Source: Haematococcus lacustris (lineage: Eukaryota > Chlorophyta > Chlorophyceae > Chlamydomonadales > Haematococcaceae). From it: 64,000 nt of DNA. Positions 11,300 through 22,398 of this stretch are shown one piece after another. The notes beneath the pieces were generated by a model. That model did not search any database. It worked only from the letters and a program-made list of their open reading frames with translations, and was not told the origin of the DNA. Location of the stretch: positions 3,399,939-3,463,938 of the forward strand of contig JASKMD010000029.1 of the NCBI GenBank assembly GCA_030144725.1, in the 5' to 3' direction. Each line of letters opens with the position of its first letter. The stretch's first letter is position 1. Position numbers and translations under genes: made by a program.

Positions 11300-12243
11300 A
11301 TGGCAATGCCGCGCTCGCGTGCCGCTGTTTTGAACTGCAGGTGTGGTGGGGGAGGCCTTCACATGTCCAAATCACCAAATGTCCAATGGGAAGGCCGCCC
11401 AAGATTGGGCGCATGTGCCTGACAAGGCCCACCACCATGTACATCATGTCCATCAAAAGTCATCAATAGTCAGGAAATAAACAACAAAAACCAGGAAATA
11501 AACAGGAAACCCAGGGAATAAACAGGAAAACCAGGAAACTAAGAAGCAATTAGCGATTCACGAAGACGCGGCCATCCCGAACCTGGGTGAGCGCAACCTG
11601 TTCCTGCAGCTCGGCCGCGGTCTACCCCCTCCCGGCGAGAACTCTCGGCCCAGCGCAGCTGTGGAGGCTGTGAGCTGTGGAGGCTGTGAGGCGGGCGTGG
11701 AGGCCGCGTACCCGGGCCTCCACGCCCGCCTCAACGCTGTACCTCGCTATGAGCAGGACTCCAACACCTTCGACGATGTGGGCTGGAGACCAACTTTGCC
11801 AACAGCCTCAGCGAGCTGTTCACCCGCAGGATTGAGCAAGCGGTGGCCCCGGGAGTGAGCCAGGGTCATCGCTGGCTCACACGAACACCAGCGCCGCTTT
11901 AGGTTGCCCTTGGATGGCAGTCCAGCTTGAACAGAGCGTGAGCGCAGCTGGGTGGCGCGGAGTGTGCAGGGAAAGGAGGTGACCTGGCTAAAGGGTGCGG
12001 GTGGAGTGGTGCCTACTGCTGCAATGCGGTACGAGGTGGCCAGGCAGCGGAGGTTGCTAGGGCTGGGTCAGGGGGTAGTGGTGGGCAAAGTCTGGCTGGA
12101 GAGGGGGGTCAACCGGGGCAGCCTGTTGCGCCATGCAGTGGACACCAGCACACAGCTGGAGGAAGCCCACGTCAGCTGGCAGGCGGACTAGGCGGACTAG
12201 CAGGCAGTTGGGGGGCAGCGCAACACCAGGCCCTACTGGCCCA
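11300..12243. other. Intergenic; short minisatellite and an unidentified open stretch
   Basis: Upstream of SEC15. 11470-11535 is an A-rich tandem repeat (CAGGAAATAAACAGGAAA type). 11545-11858 is open on the plus strand and ends at a stop; it contains DAAIPNLGERNLFLQLGRGL and PGLHARLNAVPRYEQDSN. I do not recognise it, and no convincing splice partner was found. The rest shows nothing clear. Confidence 0.4.
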
Positions 12244-12368
12244 CCTCCCCCTTTGCACTCACACCCAGCTGCAGTTGCAAGGCGCACCACATTAAGCCAT
12301 AAATGGCCCGGGTGTCTAGCTTGATGTGGTGCGCTTTGCAGCCGGGTGTGAGTGCACAAGGGGAGGGG
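12244..12368. repeat. Long hairpin (inverted repeat, ~50-bp arms)
   Basis: Arm 12244-12297 (contains TTTGCACTCACACCC and GCGCACCACATTAAGC) is nearly the reverse complement of 12319-12368, separated by about 21 bp. It is a foldback or MITE-like element, or a processed small-RNA precursor. It lies just upstream of the shared KCS upstream block. Confidence 0.85.
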
Positions 12369-12383
12369 GGCCGGAAGGGCCAG

Positions 12384-12471
12384 GCTCGGCTACGTCTAGT
12401 AGGAGCCACGATAAATACGACACAAGCAGCTCGAACTGCCTCGTAACAGCCTCGTGCATCGCGGCGGGCGG
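12384..12471 (+). promoter_or_regulatory. Conserved block upstream of KCS copy 1 (candidate promoter / 5' UTR)
   Basis: About 88 bp that match 29468-29381 (minus) upstream of KCS copy 2, in the same orientation relative to each gene. It contains GCTCGGCTACGTCTAGT, a TATA-like GATAAATACGA and CTGCCTCGTAACAGCCTCGT. It is clearly better conserved than the first coding exons of the two paralogues. A regulatory role is inferred. Confidence 0.5.
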
Positions 12472-12637
12472 GAACACGCGGTGTGGCAAACTCGTGTGAC
12501 ATCAATGATTTGGCGCGACATCACGGACTGCACCGACCATGGCTACCTGAGTGCGACCTGGTTGCATACACTGAGCTATAAGTTGTTCAGTAAGCATTGT
12601 GGCATTGTGAGCTACCCTCGTTGCCTGTTGCTCGGCG

Positions 12638-13564
12638 ATGTTCTTAGTAGACCACGAGAGTTACAGGTGCGACGCACTCTGCGGCGCACTTCGCCAGGAT
12701 GTTCTCGTACACACCTCTTTTAAGCGACTCCGCGATGTGAACTCAGGCCGCCCGATGAGTACCGCACGTCTGTCCTGGAGACCATGGGAGCACTAACGGC
12801 CCACCTCGACAGTTCCGTAAGTTGAAAGGTTGTGGTTAGACCCCGCTCTGTGGACCCTCGTCAGCGATGCGAGCAGTGCGAGACTTTCGCAACTACTTCA
12901 TGAAAGGGGGGGAAGTGGGAGGGATGGGCACCGCCGCACATGCTGTCGTCATCCTTTTGTCATCGCGGAGATGTAGGCCATGAAAGCTAGTTTACCAGGT
13001 CGGGCATTGTGGCCACCCATGCAGCAACCCAGCTGCACACCAACCCAGCAAACAGTGTGGCTAGAGCCACCATCAGCCAGCACAGTTACAGGATGTTAGG
13101 AAAGCAATGGAGGAGGCGGGCCAGCAGGAATGGAAACCTGATGGGTGGGTGAGCTGGGGCTGTACAGCCTTCATCTTCATCACTAGGCTGTATGATCATA
13201 GTTATTATGCAGCCGAGCTTAGTCTGGCCCACACCAAGAGACCCACCAGCCAGCTTCGCACTCCCCTCTCACCTGCTGGTAACCAGGGGTGTCATGAAGT
13301 CAGCCAGGCCTGTTGCAAAAGTGCAGATGAGGCAGCATGTGCCTGCCCACACCTTGTAGCAGCCTGCACATGCCTGGCAGTGCAGTTTTAGTGCAGTCTC
13401 TTGCTGGCCTGGCCGTGCATGTGTGCCGGGCAGCCATGGGCCAGGGGTGTGGAGAACAGTAGCGCTGAGGCGGAGGCCATGGACGTTGTAAACTTTCAGT
13501 ACAGGTGAGCACAACTGCTTAGTCTTGGAGACAGGTTTAGGTTTTGCAGCAGGATGATGATGAG

Positions 13565-13595
<31 letters not shown>

Positions 13596-16500
13596 AGGAG
13601 GGAGGAAGGGACAGACGGGCGGTTTAAAGAGAGCCCTGCACAGGTAGCGAGCACGTGTAGAAGTGTGGCAGCGACGGAGCAGTGGTGGAATCTTGTGCTC
13701 CGCGCCCTCGTGAAGCTGAGTGGCAGCATGGAGTGGTGCCCATGCGTGCTTGCATGCCAGGGTCTTCAAAAAGAGCGGGTTAGGTGAAGAAGCTTCCTAC
13801 CTGCCCCCCTCCATCAACCCCGGTTTGTGTGGGAACTCCCCACAAACAGGTGCGACCAGTGCTGCCAAATCCCATGCAGGGTGGGCAGGGTGGGCAGGGT
13901 GGGCAGTGCTAGTTCCACTTGGCCCATAAGCTGCAAGCAGGTCACTTCCCTGTGTAGTTGCTGCTGCACAGTGGGTGTGGGCATGCCCTGGCCCCTGGCT
14001 AACAGTCCGCACCTTAGAACAGGCAGGCTGACGGTGGTGGTTGAGGACTTACAGCGATGCTGTCAGGTCCTACCCATCACCCAGCAGGCGCGCCCCTCAC
14101 CCAGCATGCAGGGCCATGGCGTGAAGGGTCAATGGCCTGGGGTGTTGGTGCGGCACAGGGCTGAATGATGCTGCCGCTGAGGCCAAGCTTGTACTCTTTG
14201 GTGCTTTCGAGGGCCTGCTGGCCAAGACTGGGCTGGCCCCTGCCGACATTGACATCCTGGTCACCACCTGCTCCATCTACTGCCCAACACCCAGCCTGGC
14301 CTCCATGCTCATCAACCACTTCAAGATACCGCCAGGCATCCAGTCCTACAGCCTGAACGGGATGGGCTGTGCTAACGGGGTGGTGGCCATCAACCTCATC
14401 AGGGACCTGCTGCAGGTGAGGGCAGCGTAGGGCGAGAGGTCAGGGGTTCAAACCCAGCCGCCCCACCCAGATTGGTGCCCACGATAGCTGCTCTCTGCAG
14501 CAGGGCAGCGCCTAGACATGCCTGGCCTTGCCTGGGCTATTGAACAGCTGGCACTATAACCCTAGCCTACCTCCCTCCTGACCTGCAGGCCCACCCCAAC
14601 AGCAACGCGGTGTTTCTCACAACCGAAGTAACCACCCCAGCCTTCTACCGTGGCAAGGACAAGAGCCGGCTGGTAACCAACGTGCTATTCAGGTGCGCGG
14701 TGTGCACTGTAAAGCACATGCACTGGATGACCCGTCTCATCTGAACTGCATATGTGGGCCATGCATAGCCACTGTCAGAACACACTGAAACCAGTCATTT
14801 ATGTTAACTCCATGTTTGAAACACAGGAGCCAAGGACCTACCAGCCTGGCACCCTGCTACACGGCCCCCTGCTGCACGGCCAAAGTGTGCCTGGCTGTGG
14901 CACCTCATGTCGCGCTTAAGCACCACCAACCACCATGATTTGCTGCAACTGGCCACACAGATATGGTAACCACTGCCATCATGTGCACCTGCGTCTGCAG
15001 CCATGACCTGAAACAACCTCTCATTGGTCTCGCTGACCAGCAGGCTAGATAGGCTGCCTAACCATAGTGGCACACTCTTTCCTTTAGAGCAAGCTGGTGT
15101 CAGCAGGCTAGTCTGTCTCTCACCTTTCATGGCAACCTCGTACTGCCTGCTGCATTAATCTCGTGCTGATCCCTGCTGCTGCCCTCCCCATCTCCCTCCT
15201 TGCCTGCTGCTGCCTGCCCCTTGTGGTCAGGATGGGTGCGTCAGCCATGCTGTTCAGCAACAAGCGGCGCTGGGCTGGGCGCGCCAAGTACCGGCTGCTG
15301 CACTGCATCCGGACACACACCGGCGCCCGCGACACTGCCTACAGGTGGCGGCCAGCAGCAATGGCCAGCAGGGCAGAAGGGCAGGGCAGCAGCAGCAGGG
15401 TGGCAGCAGGGCATTCAGGCTTACACCAAGCTGCTGGCTGCTGGCCAAGGCTTGTCTGGGCTGTGTGCAGGTGCATTGCGTATGGACCGGATGATGAAGG
15501 GCACAATGGCGTGTCGCTAGGCGTGGTGAGGCTGCCTGCAGGGCTGAGGCCAGCGCGGGACCGGGCAGCAGCCAGCTGGTGTGACGCTGGCTGCCCACTG
15601 CCTGCTGCTCATGGCCCATGACTGGCTTGTGACAGCCCTTCACAGCCTGGCTGCCTTGGCTGGTGCAGAATGTGGTGGATGAGGCGTCCCATGCGCTGAC
15701 CAATGCCATGACCCGCGTGGCTCCACACATCCTGAGCTGGGGTCAGATCCTGGCTTACCTCCTGAACACCGGGCACAAGCAGCTGGCCAAGCTGGCTGGC
15801 CTGCCCCGCCCGCCCACCTTCAAGCCCGCCTTTGGCCAGGGCGTGCAGCACTTCTTACTCCATGCAGGTCTGACTCACCGCCCTCCCCTGGGCCCTGCGC
15901 TTGGCCTGCCTGGTAGTGGCCTGAAAGCTTGCAGCTGCCGCCAGCCCCCTGCCCTGACCACACGGCTGGCCTCCTGCCCTGCTGCTGCCCCTCCTGCCCC
16001 GCAGCGCCCCTGGCCCTGCTGCTGTGTTGCGTGCAGGCGGTGCCAAGGTGCTGGAGGGGCTGGGCGCCTCGCTGCAGCTGGCCCCGCACCACCTGGAGCC
16101 GTCCCGGGCCGTGCTGCACGACTACGGCAACGTGTCCTCCTCCAGCACCTGGTATGCGCTGGGCTGGATAGAGAGCGTGCGGGGCGTGGCGCGCGGCGAC
16201 AAGGTGCTGCAAGTGGGGGTGGGCTCAGGCGTCAAGTGCGGCGTCAATGTGTGGAAGGTGGGTGACACCACAGGCCAGCGCAGCAGCAGCCAGGCAGCCA
16301 CTGCAGCTGCGTGGCACCCAATTGCTACTGCTGCTGTGTGCAGTGCTAAAGCTGCTGCTGCATGGAGGGGTGCTGGTGCTGCTGTGTGTTCAGGTGTGGT
16401 GTGTGTTGCCCCTTGCTGCCGCCTGCCCCAGGCTGAGCGCAGCGTGCACGACCTCCACGCGGCCTGGGAGCACTGCCTGACCCCTGAGCGCCGCGCCGCC

Positions 16501-16665
16501 CTGGCTGCCCGGCGTGGGGCTGGCTGGCACCATGTGCTGCGCCGGCTGCTGTTCCTGCTGGTGCTGCTGGCGCTGGGGGCGGTCATGTACTCGCTGGCAC
16601 GCCACGCAGCAGGGGAGAGGGCAGGGGCCCAGCAGCCGGCTGCACAGGACAGGCAGGAGCTGTAG
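12638..16665 (+). CDS. KCS: 3-ketoacyl-CoA synthase (KCS/FAE1 family), copy 1
   Basis: KCS condenses malonyl-CoA with a long-chain acyl-CoA, the first step of very-long-chain fatty acid elongation, normally at the ER. Exons: 12638-12666, 12747-12816, 13434-13504, 13761-13849, 14159-14415, 14589-14692, 15231-15344, 15471-15525, 15669-15867, 16037-16257, 16432-16665. They encode 480 residues in frame. Seen: MFLVDHESYRPPDEYRTS at the start, KKSGLGEEASYLP, the active-site region NGMGCANGVVAI (Cys157), FLLHAGGAKVLEG (His328) and YGNVSSSSTWY (Asn361), so the Cys-His-Asn triad is present. The two N-terminal membrane helices usual in plant KCS are absent from this model. Instead a hydrophobic segment (about 438-459, LLFLLVLLALGAVMY) lies near the C terminus. 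An in-frame TGA at 12607 supports the start. The exon 1 start and exon 3 acceptor are less certain. Inverted paralogue at 25512-29109. Confidence 0.9.
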
Positions 16666-17905
16666 GGGGAAAGGGGACAGGGGCTGTGGGGGTAGGGGGG
16701 TGGGAGGGCACAGCGCAACCAGCTGTGCAGGAGTGGGGTGGGGTGGGGTGGGGTGGGGCGCAGTCATCCGTGTGGATGCGTGGGACAGGAGCGGCTTGAG
16801 GCAGGCTGTGAGGTTGGCCACTGTATTACAAGGGTGGACCAGGGCTCTTGGCCTGGCTCTGTCAGCCTGACCAAGTTCCTGAGGTAGGCACCCCTCTCCC
16901 TGGCCAGCACTTTGGTGCGCTGGCACTGCTTGCCTTGCATGCCGTAGAGGTTCATCACCATGGCCTTTCATATCACGCCATGTCGTGAAGGCAAGGCTGC
17001 TGCTCCTGCTGGTGTTAGTGGAGGGGTGAGGCAGGCACCCTACTGCCACCCACCCTGCCCCTGCCCCTGCCCTCGCTCCTGCCCTGCCCCTGGGTGTGGC
17101 AGGCCTGCAGTGGGGATGGTTGATAAAGGATGCTGGTGTTGCCATGCATATCTCTGATAAAGGCATCGAGTGCTGGCCATGGACAATCCTGCCGGCCGGG
17201 ACAGCACTGTCACACTGCCCTGGCCCAGGAACCTAGCCCCACACTCTGATTACAGGGCCATCAGGGTTTCAAGGGCAGCAGGGGCAGGAGGGGCGGTGAA
17301 GTCCTGCAATGGAGTGCTCGCGCTTTGTATGGTCAGTCTTATTATCCTCAATCGTCTAGTGTTTTTTCCAGAGTAGCATGTAGCATGTAGTCTTAATGTG
17401 TTCTTCGAAGAGCGAACTCTGGCCAAATTGGGCACAAGCAACTGTGCATTGTGTGATGGCAGTTTACTCAGTGTGGCAGTTGCGTAGGAAGTGCATGCAT
17501 GCGCGTTGCTCATGCATGGGGCATCACTCTTGCATCAGCGTTGAGAAAGAGGTTGTGCATGCTGTATGTGGGGTGCATGTGCCGGGTGTCGTTGATGCTG
17601 ATAGAAAGCTAGCCTCTTTCTCAACAGAAAGCTGCGACAGTGGTGCCTGCCAAGGGTAAGGAGCACCCAGGCCCTGGGAAGACAAAAACACTGTTTTGTA
17701 GTGGTTCACACTTAGTGTGTTCAACTGCAATGAAGGCTCAAGGTTGAGTGCCAAAGTGCTGATAGAAAGCTAGAAATCGAGCCCTCAGAGGGACGATGCT
17801 TGTACGGAACAAACCCTCGAGTGTAAGATCTCAAACCTAGTGTACACGGCCTATGGCTTACTGCTGCACTGCCCTTGGCTCCTCTCCCCTCTTCCGGCTG
17901 CCCAT
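16666..17905. other. KCS copy 1 downstream region; duplicated flank and unassigned DNA
   Basis: 16666-16805 continues the near-identity with the KCS copy 2 downstream sequence (25511-25372), including a GGGGT run. 16961-16790 on the minus strand is open and contains MNLYGMQGKQCQRTKVLARE, which I do not recognise. 17550-17770 is a direct repeat of 24500-24640 (GACAAAAACACTGTTTTGTA). Nothing else is clear. Confidence 0.5.
17550..17770. repeat. Direct repeat flanking the Fanzor/satellite block (partner 24500-24640)
   Basis: Contains GCTGTATGTGGGGTG, GACAAAAACACTGTTTTGTA and GAAGGCTC elements also found, reordered, at 24500-24640. The pair brackets the Fanzor remnant, both palindrome arrays and the two satellites. 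It may mark ends of a composite insertion. Confidence 0.55.
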
Positions 17906-20328
17906 TGGAGGTGCCCTTTGGATGTGCCCTTTGGAGGCTTGCCCTTTGACGGTGCGAGAGTGACACCGCCTCCGGGGTACAAGTAGGTATTAGCAGGTAT
18001 GGGAAAGTATCAGCGCAGTGGCGCAATTCTTCCGAGGAAGCGGCCCAGTGCCGCGGAGCAAGAGCCGCTTCCGACTGAAAGCCCGCGAAAACAAGGTTCG
18101 TCGTCGTAGTCGTGGTGTGGTCTGCCGCAACTGTGCAGTCCGGTGAGCTCCGCGCTAGGTGAGCTCATATCGCTACTGTTCATGCCAGCGCAGGTCCTCG
18201 CACCCCTCCAAGCAAACAACGCGAGGAGCGAAGGGAGGGATGGAAGACATAACGACGACAGGTACGCACCCGCCCCCGCCTTGTATGTCCCCGCACTGTT
18301 TGTGTCCCCGCATTGTGTCTTGGCCCGTCAATGTTGCCTGTCAAAGTGCGGATTGTGCTTGGCCGCAGGTCATCAACGTCCCGAGTGGCGCTGTGTTGCG
18401 CGGGTGCAAGAAACCTCGACGCAAGGTGATGGCGCATTTCCAGCTGAGGGCTGAGGTGCACAGCCGGCTCCGAGTTATTGCGTCGCTCTTTGTGTTGAGA
18501 ATCTTCTTGACATGCCTGTCAAAGTGCGGATTGATCTGCAAAACACCATCTATCAAAATCTCAGCCCGATCGGACAAGGTTGGTCAAAAATGCAGGGACA
18601 AATGCAGGGATTAAGTTCTAGGAGTGTTTACCCTCACGCCCATGGCCAAGGTGGGCATCCATTTCAGCAAGATGGACAGCAGGGTGTTGCACGGGTGTGC
18701 CAGCAGCTGGGGCTGACAAGGGCGACGGCAGACGCGTTAACCACAGAGCCAGCCCGTAACCAGCATTGAGACAGGTGGTTCAGCACGGGGAAGCTGGCCA
18801 ACCAGGGGTTTGAGTTCAAGAGAACGGTAGAGATAGACGGTGTCAGTGTGTGTGTTCACTACACCCGCCCCCTCCCCCCTCCTTCTGCCCCACCCTCAGC
18901 AGTAGGCCCCTCCAGCTGCAACAACAACCCAGCGGCAACCCCAGGTGCTGCAGCAGTAGCGGCCCATGTGCTGGGACTCCCCTGCAATGGCAAGGCCCTA
19001 GCCGAGACGCGACAATTTGTGTTTGACCCAGCAACACAGATTGGGGTGGGCATTGACCGTGGCGTCACCCAAACAGTCAGTGCAGCCTCAGGGGTGTGGG
19101 ATCTGACGACAGGCCAGCTGGTGGCAGACCAGCTGTCCCGGTGGAAGCTGACCAAGGGCTAGGTCAAGCATGGCAGCGGCCTGAACAATGCCCGCCGTGC
19201 CACTGAGCGGTGGCTGGCTCCGATCAAGCCCCACCTCCAGCACCTGGCAGCAGCAAGCTCAGCTGGCACCTCCCTGGTGGCCAACCTGAAGCACATCAGC
19301 GTCACCCTGGCCACGTGGGACGCGGTGTGGGAGGTGTACAAGGACCCCAAGTGGGCACAACAGCGGCTGAGGCTGTACGGAGCAAAGGACCGGGCGCTGG
19401 AGCAGTTCTTCAAGAAGGTGAGGGTCGGTGGGTGGGTGGGTGGTAGGGAGGGTAAGGGACCAAGAGGTGGTAGGTCAGGCATGAAGTGAAAGAGTAGGTG
19501 ACTGTGACATGCCTAACCGTGTGCCACCATGTCAGCCACCACGTGTGTACCTTGTGTGCATGGCTGCAGCTGGAGGAGGACATGGCGCAGGTGTCCATGG
19601 AGCGCCATGGGCATGCCAAGCAGCTGGTGGTCTTCTTTGGAGCAGCTAGCATTGGCACCATGGGAGGGTGGGGTGCTGATGCGGTGTTGCGTGCCTGCTG
19701 CAAGGTGGTGTGCAGGCCCAGGGGCACAGACCAGCGGCGGGGCAGGGTGGTGGTTGTGGATGAGCACCGCACCAGCCGGGTCAGCTCAGCAGTGAATGGC
19801 AAGCAGCCCTGTGAGAGCCGGCTGAGCAAGCGTAGGGCCACCAGGCCTGCAGACTGCAAGCCCCCAGCAGGGCAGGTGGAACAGCGCCTGGTGCGCCCAG
19901 CCTGGAGCCATCAGCGTGACTAGCCAGTGAGGGGCATGATGTGGTGCCCAGTAGTGGCCCCCCGCAAGCCCCCACAGGCCCCACGCAGCAGCCAGGAAGC
20001 CTCACGGCCAGCAGCCTTAGAGCTTGGGCCCAGCACTTCCCTGCCAGCCAAGCGCAGCAAGCGCACCAAGGCTGAGCCGGCGGCTGAGCCCAACAAGGGC
20101 AAGGGCAAGGCTGCCAAAGCCAAGCCAGGCAGGTGGCTGGACAGGGACTGTAGTGCAGCGCTGAACATGCAACGCATGGGGGAGAGCAGGTGGCGGCCAC
20201 TGGAGCTGTGCTGGTGGTCAGAGCAGGGAGCTCTGCCAGCCAAGGGCAAGGAGTACCCAGGCCTGGGCTACAAGCGGCTGCGATACAAGCCACCCAAGGC
20301 CCAGGAGCAGCCCGCTGAGGCACAGTAG
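17906..20328 (+). pseudogene. Fanzor-like (eukaryotic TnpB-type RuvC nuclease) gene, copy 1, broken
   Basis: Fanzors are transposon-encoded, RNA-guided nucleases related to TnpB. The C-terminal half is visible in exons about 18848-19417 and 19571-20328: IGVGIDRGVTQT (RuvC-I Asp), VVVDEHRTSRVSS (RuvC-II Glu, start of the zinc-ribbon region) and GRWLDRDCSAALNMQR (RuvC-III Asp). The N-terminal part 18001-18530 matches copies 2 and 3, including SGAVLRGCKKPRRK and FQLRAEVHS after an intron ending at 18369. Damage seen: the ATG present in the other copies is ATT here (near 18030); the middle region is deleted between about 18530 and 18620; stops occur at 19160-19162 and 19921-19923. Most zinc-ribbon cysteines are absent. 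The 5' leader 17906-18010 is shared with copy 2. Family assignment rests on motif order; no search was run. Confidence 0.65.
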
Positions 20329-20594
20329 TGTGTGCCCCCTCTTGAGCTGTCATCAGCTTACGCTTAGTGCATGTTTGTCATGCCAACTCTACGCAATAGC
20401 CCTCGCGGTCAGGCAATAGTGCACTCACGATAAATAAGGCCGACGCGGGGGCCTTTTTTGCATCGGAAGGACATTCTGCTCCGATAGAACGATAGAACGC
20501 TGAGTTTGAAGGGGACCTCGCTCTTGAATGAGGTCCTAACTCGCAGCGGTTGCGGAGGTATAACAATCCGCGCGCGAGGTACCCCCCCCTTTTT
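20329..20594. other. Fanzor 3' flank
   Basis: Contains a TCGCAGCGGTTGCG motif near 20537 that recurs near 24333 beyond the second palindrome array, in the same orientation. A guide RNA (reRNA/omega-RNA) in TnpB/Fanzor loci normally overlaps the 3' end of the gene, so 20200-20450 is where one would be expected. No structure could be confirmed by eye. Confidence 0.35.
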
Positions 20595-20880
20595 GGGAAT
20601 CTGCACAGATGTCGGTTAAATGAGCCCGGCATCTGTGCAGATGCATGTCGATGCCTTTAGGAAAAGCGACATCTGTGCAGATGCCGGTTATTAAATCTGT
20701 GCAGATGCATTAAAAGGCGACATCTGTGCAGATGCCGGTTATTAAATCTGTGCAGATGCATAAAATGGCGACATCTGTGCAGACGCCGGTTATACTTTGA
20801 GGGCGACATCTGCACAGATGCCGACAATGTCGACATCTGCACAGATGCATACCTCGACATCTGCACAGATGCCAAGTAGT
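20595..20880. repeat. Array of 14-bp near-palindromes CATCTGTGCAGATG, left array
   Basis: About ten units of CATCTGTGCAGATG or CATCTGCACAGATG, irregularly spaced (roughly 18-45 bp). Many are preceded by GCGA or TCGA and followed by CCGGTTATTAAAT. Each unit is two 6-bp arms (CATCTG/CAGATG, E-box type) around a 2-bp centre. A second array of the same unit is at 23925-24305. Confidence 0.9.
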
Positions 20881-21511
20881 GCAGCTGTGCACATGAAGAA
20901 AAGGCTTGCATAAAGGTTACGCAAAGGCACCGCGAAGGAAGCAAAGTCACCGCGAAGGAATCAAGACTCTTCCATTATTCAACAATCTGTGTGATATCTG
21001 CATGAAGTTTTCGCAAAGGTGGCGCGAAGGAAGCCAAGGAACCGCGAAGGAGCTTAGATTGCCCCATATAGCAGCAATGAGCAGCCAGGAGCAGCCAACA
21101 AAAATCGTCGCCAAAAGGCTAGCTACGAGCCAGCCAGCCGCTTAGGCGACCAGATGCCATCAGGTTAAGCGATAGGATCAAGATATAGCGACAGAAAACG
21201 GAAGGAGGTGCAGCGATGCAGCGACACAGCGATGCAAAGATGCGGCAAATGCATGAGGTGCAACTAGGACACGTAGCCCGAAGCCTGTGAGACGGAGCGG
21301 AAGAGGAGTGGAGGAGCCGGGAGGCGGTCAGGAGCCATGCATGAGACGAAGCTGGGTGCACTTGAAAAAAAATTGGGTGCACCCACACAAACCCCACCCT
21401 AGCGAATGGTGAGTATTTTATCTTGCAGTCATGTGGCTCCAAGTACCTTGCCAGACTATTTGCCAACCACTGAATTGTTGCAGGTTCAATGGTCCCAACC
21501 TCCTCTTCCCT
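20881..21511. other. Non-coding spacer with ACCGCGAAGGA repeats
   Basis: 20925-21050 carries several copies of CACCGCGAAGGA or GGCGCGAAGGA spaced 15-60 bp. 21360-21512 is unique sequence leading into the satellite. No supported gene. Confidence 0.6.
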
Positions 21512-21516
21512 ACACC

Positions 21517-22300
21517 CAGCCCAGCCCAGCCCAGCCCAGCCCAGCCCAGCCCAGCCCAGCCCAGCCCAGCCCAGCCCAGCCCAGCCCAGCCCAGCCCAGC
21601 CCAGCCCAGCCCAGCCCAGCCCAGCCCAGCCCAGCCCAGCCCAGCCCAGCCCAGCCCAGCCCAGCCCAGCCCAGCCCAGCCCAGCCCAGCCCAGCCCAGC
21701 CCAGCCCAGCCCAGCCCAGCCCAGCCCAGCCCAGCCCAGCCCAGCCCAGCCCAGCCCAGCCCAGCCCAGCCCAGCCCAGCCCAGCCCAGCCCAGCCCAGC
21801 CCAGCCCAGCCCAGCCCAGCCCAGCCCAGCCCAGCCCAGCCCAGCCCAGCCCAGCCCAGCCCAGCCCAGCCCAGCCCAGCCCAGCCCAGCCCAGCCCAGC
21901 CCAGCCCAGCCCAGCCCAGCCCAGCCCAGCCCAGCCCAGCCCAGCCCAGCCCAGCCCAGCCCAGCCCAGCCCAGCCCAGCCCAGCCCAGCCCAGCCCAGC
22001 CCAGCCCAGCCCAGCCCAGCCCAGCCCAGCCCAGCCCAGCCCAGCCCGCCAGCCCAGCCCAGCCCAGCCCAGCCCAGCCCAGCCCAGCCCAGCCCAGCCC
22101 AGCCCAGCCCAGCCCAGCCCAGCCCAGCCCAGCCCAGCCCAGCCCAGCCCAGCCCAGCCCAGCCCAGCCCAGCCCAGCCCAGCCCAGCCCAGCCCAGCCC
22201 AGCCCAGCCCAGCCCAGCCCAGCCCAGCCCAGCCCAGCCCAGCCCAGCCCAGCCCAGCCCAGCCCAGCCCAGCCCGGCCCGGCCCGGCCCGGCCCGTCAC
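21517..22300. repeat. (CCCAG)n pentanucleotide satellite, about 150 copies
   Basis: An almost perfect CCCAG array with a single break near 22046 and a CCCGG-type tail at 22271-22296. It is open in all plus frames because 5 is not a multiple of 3 and no stop arises; the predicted proteins are artefacts. A short array of the same unit lies at 30438-30533. Confidence 0.98.
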
Positions 22301-22398
22301 ATCCCCTCCCTACCCCTACCTATCATCTCACATCCCTCACCCCACATCACAACTCTGACCGCCTGCCATGACCTTGTTGTTGTTTGCAGGTTCTAGTG

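Noticed and set aside
12454..12723. Open frame containing YPRCLLLGDVLSRPR as the KCS copy 1 N terminus
   Set aside because: The frame that joins exon 2 with correct phase reads MFLVDHESYR instead and matches the KCS pattern, so this is a shadow frame.
14425..14470. tRNA-like B box (GGTTCAAACCC) in KCS intron 5, also at 27370-27395
   Set aside because: No acceptor stem, A box or anticodon arm could be folded around it; at most a tRNA-derived SINE trace.
12638..16665. Type III polyketide synthase or chalcone synthase
   Set aside because: The GNxSSSS motif, PPDE start and overall exon order fit KCS/FAE1; chalcone synthase GFGPG-type signatures are absent.
21406..22396. Long Pro/Ala/Gln/Ser open frames on both strands
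   Set aside because: They are pure translations of the CCCAG satellite, open in several frames at once with no unique sequence.
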